Shown piece after piece: positions 1-6,463 of a stretch of 6,976 bases of DNA. The stretch comes from Gammaproteobacteria bacterium. Its GTDB lineage: Bacteria > Pseudomonadota > Gammaproteobacteria > GRL18. The DNA is taken from the NCBI GenBank assembly GCA_013139395.1, contig WTAX01000263.1, positions 1 to 6,976 of the forward strand, written 5' to 3'. The notes beneath the pieces were generated by a model. It was not told the DNA's origin. It saw nothing but the letters and a program-made list of their open reading frames with translations, and searched no databases. The first letter of the stretch is position 1; the number at the start of each line of letters is the position of its first letter. A program made the translations under genes and the position numbers.

Positions 1-391
1 TGATTGCATATCCATAACCCTTTAAGTGCATGTCCATTAAACACGCTTTGGTTAAAGTTTTACCAATGCCTTTTCCTCGTTCGCTCTGAATCACGCCCAG
101 AGGGCCAAAAAAACCGAGTGCCGTGGCGTCATAGCAGGCGAATCCAAGAATTGATGTTTCATGCTGTGCGATAAAACAGGAGACTGGCCTGTTCGATAAT
201 GCAGTATCGAGTTCACTGGCCCAGCCAGAAGAAAAGTTATCTTCTACCCATTTCAACAGCTGATGTTTTTCAGGACCCATTGGTTTACGTATCTCGATAC
301 CTTGAGCTCTCAGCTCCGGGATACTTTGCTGGTCATAATTCAGACCATAGTTCAGATCATAAAGCTTAACAAGCATGTCATGATAGGGCAT
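1..391 (-). CDS. GNAT family N-acetyltransferase, 3' end cut by the window edge
   Basis: The visible part is the N-terminal 130 residues. The acetyl-CoA-binding motif A of the GNAT fold is clear at residues 100-112 (V-x-x-S-E-R-G-K-G-I-G-K-T-L type). It is preceded by a beta-strand pair typical of the fold (about 71-86, then the LGFFGPLGV strand). GNAT enzymes move an acetyl group from acetyl-CoA to an amine on a small molecule or protein; the substrate cannot be read from this sequence. The start at 391 is supported by a CAGGAA Shine-Dalgarno match at 398-403, six bases upstream. The first 35 residues are not part of the core fold and look like a short family-specific extension. The gene follows the 250-aa gene on the same strand after an 83-base gap, so co-transcription is possible. 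The family call is firm; the function is open. Confidence 0.88.
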   Translation of the reverse strand, partial: MPYHDMLVKLYDLNYGLNYDQQSIPELRAQGIEIRKPMGPEKHQLLKWVEDNFSSGWASELDTALSNRPVSCFIAQHETSILGFACYDATALGFFGPLGVIQSERGKGIGKTLTKACLMDMHLKGYGYAI

Positions 392-474
392 ATCTGTTTC
401 CTGAAAGAAGTTTGGAAAAACTCATTGCCGGATGTATGTAAGCTGATACTTTAATTTAGTTGTCGTTCTAAACT

Positions 475-1227
475 TTAGTTGAGTAGTTCAAGTAAATGTG
501 TTTTATAGGGATCAGTAAGTTGCTCGATATCATCAATATTAATGACTTCTTCAAATACTGATGAACCGGAAAGTTCAGTGCTTTGTATAATCAGTTCGTC
601 AGAAGGCAGAATTGTCCTTATAGGACATGAAACATGTATCAGTGGAATGTTCCCGTATTCTGCAGAAGGTTCTGAAGATACTTCAAAACGCAGTGCTGCA
701 AGCAGCTTTACAATATCTTCCCGTTTTGAGCAGACAGAATTCATGACTAAATGATGCAGCACACAAACCTGTACGTCAGTATTTCTGGAGCCCGTTCGGT
801 CATTAAGTAGATCTTTTAACTGTGTTATCCCCTGATTTTTATAGCCAAGAATCCATTTCATGGGCGAAATGATGCGGATAGATTTGCTTTCCCCCTCACT
901 TGTTGCCTGATAATCATACTCATAGGGGCTAAATTCAAGGGTCGAAGCAAATACATCCATAGGAGGTTTAAGTTCATCCAGTCTGTCGTAATAGAGTTTA
1001 TTCTGACGTAGTGATTTATACACCTCTTGCAGCTTTTTAAAAGAGGTATCCGAACCTTTTACACTTTGTTTGCCGCCGCTGATAAATTCTCCAAATATAA
1101 GTCCTGGATTGAATAGGGGGGAGAGGGTAGTGATATTAAATTTAAGTTCCTGTTCAAGATATGAAGAAATGATATTAGTACTTTTTCTAAGCTTGAGCAA
1201 TTTTGGAATATCAAACAGATCATCCAT
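475..1227 (-). CDS. Unrecognised 250-aa protein, divergent from the fused sheath gene
   Basis: I do not recognise this family. The protein has no signal peptide and no convincing membrane segment, so it is probably cytoplasmic. Its composition looks like a real mixed alpha/beta domain protein: a Lys-rich helical start, a glycine turn GEFISGG at 46-52, a helical stretch at about 62-85, then PPMDVF at 88-93 and SPMKWILGY at 121-129. The second half holds a hydrophobic helix followed by LLAALRFEV and strand-like segments ending in an acidic tail. The reading frame is open for its full length and codon use resembles the neighbours. The start at 1227 has only a weak GAGA-type ribosome site. It is transcribed away from the TssB/TssC-like gene across a 184-base shared control region. 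A role linked to the sheath protein is possible but rests on position alone. Confidence 0.8.
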   Translation of the reverse strand: MDDLFDIPKLLKLRKSTNIISSYLEQELKFNITTLSPLFNPGLIFGEFISGGKQSVKGSDTSFKKLQEVYKSLRQNKLYYDRLDELKPPMDVFASTLEFSPYEYDYQATSEGESKSIRIISPMKWILGYKNQGITQLKDLLNDRTGSRNTDVQVCVLHHLVMNSVCSKREDIVKLLAALRFEVSSEPSAEYGNIPLIHVSCPIRTILPSDELIIQSTELSGSSVFEEVINIDDIEQLTDPYKTHLLELLN

Positions 1228-1280
1228 TTTGTTGGTCTCTATAGTGAATACGGTGTTGAACTAAATGGTCTTATTTACAA

Positions 1281-1309
1281 AGTGTAGTAAATGCAGGATG
1301 ATTTTACAA
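1281..1309 (-). promoter_or_regulatory. Candidate sigma70 promoter for the 250-aa gene
   Basis: On the minus strand, TTGTAA (1304-1309) and TACACT (1281-1286) are separated by 17 bases. Each matches the consensus at four of six positions. Transcription would begin near 1274 and give a leader of about 47 bases. The region is AT-rich, so a chance match is quite possible. Confidence 0.35.
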
Positions 1310-1357
1310 ACTGACAGGATAAATTATTATTTCAGACTCGGTCGGCTGGTGGGTTTA

Positions 1358-1366
1358 TGCTATAGT
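1358..1366 (+). promoter_or_regulatory. Extended -10 promoter candidate for the fused sheath gene
   Basis: TG-C-TATAGT is an extended -10 element: TG at 1358-1359 and a hexamer at 1361-1366 with five of six consensus bases. No good -35 hexamer lies 16-18 bases upstream, which is usual for extended -10 promoters. Transcription would start near 1373, giving a leader of about 39 bases before the ATG at 1412. Confidence 0.45.
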
Positions 1367-1411
1367 TTTATTGCTAAGCTGTAAAATCTCAAACTAAAAC
1401 AAGAGCAGCCC

Positions 1412-2947
1412 ATGACAGGACAAACAGAGTTTACTTTAAAGTTAGGTACAATACAGCCAGGACCTGCTGTTAAACGAGTACCGGATAGTGCCATGCGGAT
1501 CCTTATTTTAGGGGATTTCAGTGGACAAAGAAAAACAACCGGCAATCTGTCAGAACAATCTATTATACATGTAGATATTGATAACTTTGATGCTGTGATG
1601 TCGCGTATTGCACCTGAACTTCATTGGCAGCCGGGAGGTACTTTGGCGGCACCTGTGAGTATAGGATTCCGGCAGATCGATGATTTTCATCCGGATTCGC
1701 TGTATCAGAAAGTGGCAATTTTTCAGCAATTTTTACAGATACGTAAGCAATTGATGGATCCAGCCAGTTTTGAAAAAGCGGCCAGACAGTTACGTCAAAA
1801 CATCAAAGTAAGTGAAGATGAGTCTGCAAAGACCAGGAATGATTTGCACACTGGTGCACAAGAAGATGATGCTGCAACATTTGAGCGCCTGCTGGGCGAA
1901 GGCCCCACTCAAAATAGACATGCAGGAGAAAGCGGGCAAAGCCTGGCCTCAAGATATATCGGCGAGGTTATCGCTGAGTATATTGTTCCACAGACTTCAC
2001 CCTATAGAGACATTTATATTCAGGCAGTTGATGAAGCAATCAGCGCCCAGATGCGGGAACTTTTACATCACCCGGATTTTAAGGTCCTGGAAGCTGCCTG
2101 GCGCTGTTTATATATGCTGGTAACAGAGCTTGAAACCGATGAAACACTCTCTTTACATCTTTTAGATATAAGCAAACAGACATTGCTCGATGAGTTGAAT
2201 TTGGCTGGGGAAGACTTGCGCTCATCAAAGCTGTATCACTTGCTGGTGGAGCAGGGTGTTGAAACCTATGGTGGGGAGCCGTGGTCACTATTGGTCGGTC
2301 ATTATACATTTACAGCAGATAATGAGGATCTGACCTTGCTGGGTAAGTTGGGCATATTGGCCTCGTATGCTGGTGGCCCTTTTCTTGGTGAGGCTGATGC
2401 CCGGCTACTGGGTTGTAACTCGCTGGCAGAGTCACCAGATCCCCATGATTGGTCAGGTATGGCTCAGCAAGCCGCACAGCGATGGCAGGCCTTACGCAGA
2501 AATCCGGCAGCTGAATGGATTGGACTGGCGTTGCCGCGACTGTTAATGCGTCTGCCCTATGGTATTGATACTGATCCAGTCGACAGTTTTAAGTTTGAGG
2601 AAATGCCCGCCAAACAGCAGCATGAGGCTTTTTTATGGGCTAATCCTGCCTTCCATTGTGCATTATTGCTGGCCAGGTCTTTCTCTAAGAGGGGGTGGCT
2701 TATGCAGCCTGGTGATGATCTGCAACTTGAAGATCAGCCTTCCTATATTACGCAGCAACAAGGTGAGTCCAGATTGCAGGCCTGCGCAGAGGTATTCCTG
2801 AACGAAACTGCCATGGAAAAGATTCTGCAGCAGGGTATTATGCCTTTTATCAGTCATCGTAATCGTAATATTGCTCGCCTGGCAAGGTTTCAGTCCGTTG
2901 CACAACCGCTTAGAACATTGTCGGGCTCCTGGTCTCGAAGTTATTGA
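1412..2947 (+). CDS. Fused TssB-TssC-like (VipA-VipB) contractile sheath protein, T6SS type
   Basis: In T6SS, TssB and TssC pair and polymerise into the cytoplasmic contractile sheath that drives the Hcp tube. They are normally two proteins of about 160-180 and 490 residues. Here both signatures sit in one 511-aa protein. Residues 27-128 are TssB-like: the strand ending GDFSG (34-38), DIDNFDAVMSRIAPEL (55-70), IDDFHPD (89-95) and a helix ending in RKQLMDP. Residues 130-178 form a polar linker. Residues 179-430 are TssC-like: HPDFKVLEAAWR (219-230), GGEPWSLLVGHY (286-297), LPRLLMRLPYG (374-384), LWANPAF (408-414) and a GW at 428-429. The tail has HRNRNIARLARFQS (481-494). The ribosome site before 1412 is weak (AAGAG). 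An extended -10 promoter precedes it. No other recognised T6SS gene is nearby. The sheath call is firm; whether the machine is a secretion system is not known. Confidence 0.9.
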   Translation: MTGQTEFTLKLGTIQPGPAVKRVPDSAMRILILGDFSGQRKTTGNLSEQSIIHVDIDNFDAVMSRIAPELHWQPGGTLAAPVSIGFRQIDDFHPDSLYQKVAIFQQFLQIRKQLMDPASFEKAARQLRQNIKVSEDESAKTRNDLHTGAQEDDAATFERLLGEGPTQNRHAGESGQSLASRYIGEVIAEYIVPQTSPYRDIYIQAVDEAISAQMRELLHHPDFKVLEAAWRCLYMLVTELETDETLSLHLLDISKQTLLDELNLAGEDLRSSKLYHLLVEQGVETYGGEPWSLLVGHYTFTADNEDLTLLGKLGILASYAGGPFLGEADARLLGCNSLAESPDPHDWSGMAQQAAQRWQALRRNPAAEWIGLALPRLLMRLPYGIDTDPVDSFKFEEMPAKQQHEAFLWANPAFHCALLLARSFSKRGWLMQPGDDLQLEDQPSYITQQQGESRLQACAEVFLNETAMEKILQQGIMPFISHRNRNIARLARFQSVAQPLRTLSGSWSRSY

Positions 2948-3113
2948 TGTGAAGACAGTTGCTACTGATTGCCTTGTGGCGTATAAATAACACCAGAACT
3001 GATAACAGAGTCAACAGCCTGTTTAGACCGTTTGCTCATTTTTCATTAATGATTTGGCTGCTTTATTCTAGCTGATTTAAGCCACCAAAGTGATACGATT
3101 TTCAGTGCATAGT

Positions 3114-3142
3114 TTGAATAATGTCATTGAGTATCCTATACT
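3114..3142 (+). promoter_or_regulatory. Sigma70-type promoter for the 389-aa gene
   Basis: TTGAAT (3114-3119) and TATACT (3137-3142) are spaced by exactly 17 bases. They match the consensus hexamers at four and five of six positions. This is the best promoter in the window. The predicted start near 3149 leaves a leader of about 128 bases before the ATG at 3278. Confidence 0.6.
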
Positions 3143-3264
3143 TTTATTAAATTGCGAAGTTGTGGTGATTTCATGCCTCATATTCTTCACAGAAGTAAGG
3201 GGCTATGGAAAGAACTTTACAGGTATCCTTCCTATACTCGTCATCGCCAAACTTCTAATCTGAA

Positions 3265-3270
3265 AAGGAG
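3265..3270 (+). promoter_or_regulatory. Strong Shine-Dalgarno that fixes the start at 3278
   Basis: AAGGAG lies seven bases before the ATG at 3278. It is the strongest ribosome site in the window. Earlier in-frame starts (TTG at 3152, ATG at 3173) have no comparable site, and the TTG coincides with the predicted transcription start. Confidence 0.8.
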
Positions 3271-3277
3271 ATGCAAA

Positions 3278-4447
3278 ATGCCTCCACAATACGTAGACGA
3301 TCCGATGCAAATCAAGCAATGGGTCGAGGAGAAGCAGGCGTTAGAAGTCGAATTGGCCTGGGAGCTGCTGGATATCTTCAATACGACCGACACCCTGATT
3401 AATCCCATACGTGAGAGGGCCGCTGCCGCCGCATATGTAATGCTAGAAGCATACCAGGGCTCGGACGAGCTTCAGTGTGCAATGGAATGCGCTTGGTGGA
3501 AAGAGCATACTGCAGCGGGAGGACCAGGTCCTCTACGGGATTTTCTCACCAGGTACCCAAGTCTAGATTCCCTTTTTAACCGCGCTCTCGACATGGATGC
3601 CCAGGACTGCAGTATGCTTATTCGCTTGTATGGTGGATTCGTCGAACAAGCTGCAATCTATGCATACGGGCCATTTAACGAGCTGGCTCAACGGCAGTTG
3701 GAATACCGGCGCGGATTCCTGGATCTGGGTGATACCGCCATAGAGCTTGAACAGGCCGGGATAGAACCAGAAGGCCACTGGCTCAACCTGATGCAGCGCC
3801 TTCGTCGCCGAACGAGCCCAGCAGGATTAACCTGGCTGGTCGATATCTGGAATGCCCCACAAGGATTCATCAGGTCCTCTGGTGGAGGGATCTCTGGATT
3901 CGAGCTCTTGGCTGACGATACGGTCCTCAAGATCGACCGGGTGTTTGGACTGATGCCGGGGGCGTCCATATCGGGCACTACAACCGACCTGATGTCCTTT
4001 ATGGACACGTTTTCAGGAGTCGGAGATTGGGATCCCATCTACTATCTGCTCGCATGTGCCGACTTCGTGGCTCGTGGTCACCACACCTTGGTCGAGACCG
4101 CCCTACCTCTGGCGCTCAACGGCTACGTCGACTACAGCATCGGCTTCTACACCTCTCTGATGCCTACGGGCCACCGCGGCAAACCGGCCACATCCCACTC
4201 TGCTCAAGGGGTGATCTGGGATGCGCTGAATAAAGCCGAAAACGACTCACGCAACCGGCTTATGCTTATTGACTACGATGGGATGTGGTACAAGGGATGC
4301 TATATCACGGACCGAGGGGACCAGAGTTTCAAGCTGCTGGCCACTGCCGACGACAACATGCTGATGACCTTCTCCACCCACTTCCCCGATCAATGGGCGA
4401 CCCACCAGCAGGTATTCAACTGGATGAAGCTGTACTACCCGGTGTAG
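3278..4447 (+). CDS. Unrecognised 389-aa soluble protein with atypical composition
   Basis: I do not recognise this family and assign no function. There is no signal peptide, lipobox or clear membrane helix. The protein is rich in Trp, Tyr and acidic residues. The N-terminal two thirds look helical: an acidic amphipathic start, an Ala-rich helix near 45-60 and a basic LMQRLRRR segment near 170. After a Gly/Ser-rich turn (RSSGGGISG, about 198-206) the protein becomes more strand-like, with TGHRGKPATSHSAQG and LMLIDYDGMWYKGCY in the last quarter. By eye, GC is about 52-62% in sampled stretches, against about 28-45% in much of the flanking DNA. The rise in GC begins close to the start codon. With its own promoter and ribosome site, the gene behaves as a self-contained unit and may have been acquired by transfer. 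A toxin, effector or enzyme role is possible but not shown. Confidence 0.85.
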   Translation: MPPQYVDDPMQIKQWVEEKQALEVELAWELLDIFNTTDTLINPIRERAAAAAYVMLEAYQGSDELQCAMECAWWKEHTAAGGPGPLRDFLTRYPSLDSLFNRALDMDAQDCSMLIRLYGGFVEQAAIYAYGPFNELAQRQLEYRRGFLDLGDTAIELEQAGIEPEGHWLNLMQRLRRRTSPAGLTWLVDIWNAPQGFIRSSGGGISGFELLADDTVLKIDRVFGLMPGASISGTTTDLMSFMDTFSGVGDWDPIYYLLACADFVARGHHTLVETALPLALNGYVDYSIGFYTSLMPTGHRGKPATSHSAQGVIWDALNKAENDSRNRLMLIDYDGMWYKGCYITDRGDQSFKLLATADDNMLMTFSTHFPDQWATHQQVFNWMKLYYPV

Positions 4448-4546
4448 GCTGGCTGTTCTGGAAACGAAACCACGGGTTAGCCTCACTCGTTTCCACGGCA
4501 TGTTCGCACCGAACAGCAAAAGCCATTTGTCGCTATGATGTTCGGT
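4447..4546. repeat. Cluster of interlocking inverted repeats between convergent genes
   Basis: Several perfect complementary arms occur within 100 bases after the 389-aa gene. GGAAACGA (4460-4467) pairs with TCGTTTCC (4487-4494). GCTGTTC (4452-4458) pairs with GAACAGC (4511-4517), extended past a small bulge by GGCT (4447-4450) and AGCC (4521-4524). TGTTCG (4501-4506) pairs with CGAACA (4510-4515) over a 3-base loop. ACCGAACA (4508-4515) also pairs with TGTTCGGT (4539-4546). The last three compete for the same bases, so alternative folds exist. No T-run follows on either strand, so it is not a standard intrinsic terminator. It may end transcription another way, or be a remnant of the element that brought in the upstream gene. 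Confidence 0.6.
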
Positions 4547-4603
4547 ATCACCTATCATTCACCCTTATCCGTTACATATTGTTAATATCCTGTCTTGATT
4601 CAA

Positions 4604-6322
4604 TTACAGGTCCTGCAGCATTTCCAGCATCTCTTTGGCAATATCGTAATTTGGATTGAGGCATATTGCCTTTTTTAATTTATTGATCGCTTCGCTGATT
4701 TTATCCTGAATGAAAAGCGCATTGGCTTCGGTGTATAAATCTTTGGCGACCTGAGACGATGGTTTGGTCAGTTTAACCTGGCAGCGGGTTGCCTCAGAAG
4801 TTTTGATCATATTCATTGCAGAGACTGTAGGAAGAACCAGGTTTATTCCAGGTCTTAAATCAGACTCATCTTTAATGCTGCTGTTAAAAAGAGGGATCAG
4901 TACATCATTATTTTTCTTATTATAAAGTTTGCTGGCGATTGTTTTGAAGGTTTCATTTTTCTTGACTTTATAGTGGGTTAGCTGCCCCTTGACAGGCATA
5001 TTTCTTAACATTACAAGAGCATCATGATGGTTTGGGTCATAGAGCAGGGTTCTCAGAAGATGCTTGCGGATGGTTTTTTTTCTTTTACTTGTGGTTGCAG
5101 CTAAATAGTGGGTTTGGGCAATATTTTTGACTTGTTTGTCTAATTCAACTACTTTTTTTTCCGCCTTTTTGAGCGAATCTTCCTTTGATGTGAAAAAGGC
5201 TTTAATCCGGTCGGTTTTATGTGTCATTAACCAGTCTCTTTGCATTTTCCAGGCTAATAGAGCGGTACGCCACTGCCCTTTTTCCTCATAGACAGAAGCG
5301 TTTAAATAGGCAATGTTTCTGATATCTGTGATCTTGTCAATGGGTTCTGATTCATCAAGGCTTAGCTTCTTAAAAACACTGACATTTTTTTTGAACTGTT
5401 TCATATTATGCACGCCATAGATCATTGCACGGTTGAGTAAAAAATTAGGCGTGAAAAAAGTATTCTTAGCCCGTTTGACGGTAAAGGCGGTTTTGTATCC
5501 GTTTCGTTTGAGAATTTCTATAGCGACCGGATTGGTATTTCCGTAGGGATAAGCAATAGAAGTGACCTGTTTACCAATTTCTTCATTAATAATTTTCTTA
5601 CTTGTGACAACTTGATCTTCTATTGACGTGATATAGGATTGCAATGATTCACCATCTTCGATTAGATTTAGATCCCGGTGGCCTTTAGTATGACATTGAA
5701 TGTTGATGCTATTGTCATTCACCATTTCCCTGGCCTGATCCCAGCTTATTATTTTCCGATTTTGGCTACTGACATAATCGGTCGGAATAAACAGAGTTGC
5801 GTTAAAACCAAATTTTTGCAACATGGGATAAGCAACGTTGTAGCTGGATATCCAGCCATCATCAATGGTGAGCAAGATAGAATTTCGCGGTGCCTGGCCT
5901 GAATCAAGAAATTCCTGTAATTGGTCAAGAGTGAGTGTGTGGTACTTTTCTTTTTTCAGGTAGTTTAGCTGGTCTTCAAAGTTTTTGGCAGATACAGTGA
6001 GCAAATTCTTACTTTGACCGCTGGTAAAGTTGTGATAACTCAGAGCCGGTATTAGCTGATAACCCTTTGCTGTTAAACCGCCTGGATTTATGGGCTTAAT
6101 CGGAATAATTAACTCATCGCCCGGAGTTATTGTGGTGATATCATTGGATTCCTGTATCTTCCAGGCCAGGGAGGGATTGCCAAGATGCTCCTGTGCCAGA
6201 GACTCAAAAGTATCTTTCTTATCAGGTGTGACAAACAGGAAATCAGAAGGTGGCTTAACGGCACATCCTGAAAATAATAAGAGTAACAGGAGAGTAAATA
6301 AAATCCTTGTGATATTCATCAT
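4604..6322 (-). CDS. Lipoprotein polysaccharide deacetylase (CE4) with two LysM domains and a TPR-like tail
   Basis: CE4 enzymes remove acetyl groups from N-acetylated glycans such as peptidoglycan or poly-GlcNAc, using a metal held by an Asp and two His. Numbering from the ATG at 6322 (572 aa): a lipoprotein signal at 1-19 with lipobox FSG before Cys20, and Ala21 favouring the outer membrane. A LysM-like domain follows at about 28-76. The deacetylase core is at about 90-320, with TIDDG (152-156), HTKGH (211-215) and AYPYG (257-261), so the Asp and both metal His are present. Next come helical, TPR-like and Lys-rich segments (about 335-440), a second LysM (449-499) and a terminal TPR-like repeat (525-558). 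An in-frame ATG at 6361 would put 13 polar residues before the signal and has no ribosome site, so 6322 or the adjacent 6319 is preferred. The substrate is unknown; LysM suggests binding to peptidoglycan or another GlcNAc polymer. Confidence 0.92.
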   Translation of the reverse strand: MMNITRILFTLLLLLLFSGCAVKPPSDFLFVTPDKKDTFESLAQEHLGNPSLAWKIQESNDITTITPGDELIIPIKPINPGGLTAKGYQLIPALSYHNFTSGQSKNLLTVSAKNFEDQLNYLKKEKYHTLTLDQLQEFLDSGQAPRNSILLTIDDGWISSYNVAYPMLQKFGFNATLFIPTDYVSSQNRKIISWDQAREMVNDNSINIQCHTKGHRDLNLIEDGESLQSYITSIEDQVVTSKKIINEEIGKQVTSIAYPYGNTNPVAIEILKRNGYKTAFTVKRAKNTFFTPNFLLNRAMIYGVHNMKQFKKNVSVFKKLSLDESEPIDKITDIRNIAYLNASVYEEKGQWRTALLAWKMQRDWLMTHKTDRIKAFFTSKEDSLKKAEKKVVELDKQVKNIAQTHYLAATTSKRKKTIRKHLLRTLLYDPNHHDALVMLRNMPVKGQLTHYKVKKNETFKTIASKLYNKKNNDVLIPLFNSSIKDESDLRPGINLVLPTVSAMNMIKTSEATRCQVKLTKPSSQVAKDLYTEANALFIQDKISEAINKLKKAICLNPNYDIAKEMLEMLQDL

Positions 6323-6373
6323 ATTTGTCCATGTAGTAAGTGTAAAACAGCGTACCGACATTTGGCTGCTAAG

Positions 6374-6401
6374 ATGATATTTTATTGTCTATCTAAGTTA
6401 A
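6374..6401 (-). promoter_or_regulatory. Weak promoter candidate for the deacetylase gene
   Basis: On the minus strand, TTAACT (6396-6401) and TATCAT (6374-6379) are 16 bases apart, inside the 141-base gap between the two minus-strand genes. The gap is very AT-rich, so this may be chance. If real, the deacetylase can be expressed apart from the gene upstream. Confidence 0.25.
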
Positions 6402-6463
6402 CTATAGAACTCATAGAGATAAAAATAAAGTTTTGTTGATTTGTCCGAATTGCCTCACACATT

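Larger units (their letters stand above)
2948..3277. other. Non-coding interval between the sheath gene and the 389-aa gene
   Basis: This 330-base stretch is AT-rich and I see no convincing gene in it. It holds a 10-base palindrome TCATTAATGA at 3043-3052, a good promoter near its right end and a ribosome binding site. I found no hairpin followed by a T-run that would end transcription of the sheath gene, so read-through cannot be excluded. From 3152 the downstream reading frame stays open in frame, but the strong ribosome site at 3265 argues that translation starts at 3278. Confidence 0.6.

Noticed and set aside
1274..1310. Direct repeat TTTACAAA (1274-1281 and 1303-1310) as an operator
   Set aside because: The two copies overlap the ends of the minus-strand promoter candidate, but an 8-base AT-rich repeat is easily found by chance in this composition and there is no further symmetry.
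3043..3052. Palindrome TCATTAATGA as a regulator site or terminator
   Set aside because: A single short AT-rich palindrome with no GC stem or T-run and no nearby promoter. It is not enough for a call.
4576..4588. Short hairpin ATATT-GTT-AATAT as a terminator of the deacetylase gene
   Set aside because: The stem is only five A-T pairs and no T-run follows on the minus strand.
4448..4603. Possible integron attC site after the 389-aa gene
   Set aside because: The stem-loops and lone foreign-looking gene suggested a cassette, but there is no RYYYAAC and GTTRRRY core pair at the ends. The nearest match (GTTAGCC at 4475-4482) is in the middle of the structure and breaks the rule at one base.
4247..4659. 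Overlapping open frames on both strands around the end of the 389-aa gene
   Set aside because: They lie mostly inside the real gene or the palindromic intergenic region, have poor starts and give low-complexity or Arg/His-rich products typical of shadow frames in GC-richer DNA.
6320..6361. Longer start for the deacetylase at 6361
   Set aside because: It would place 13 residues before the lipoprotein signal and lacks a ribosome site. Starting at 6322 or 6319 gives a standard signal peptide.
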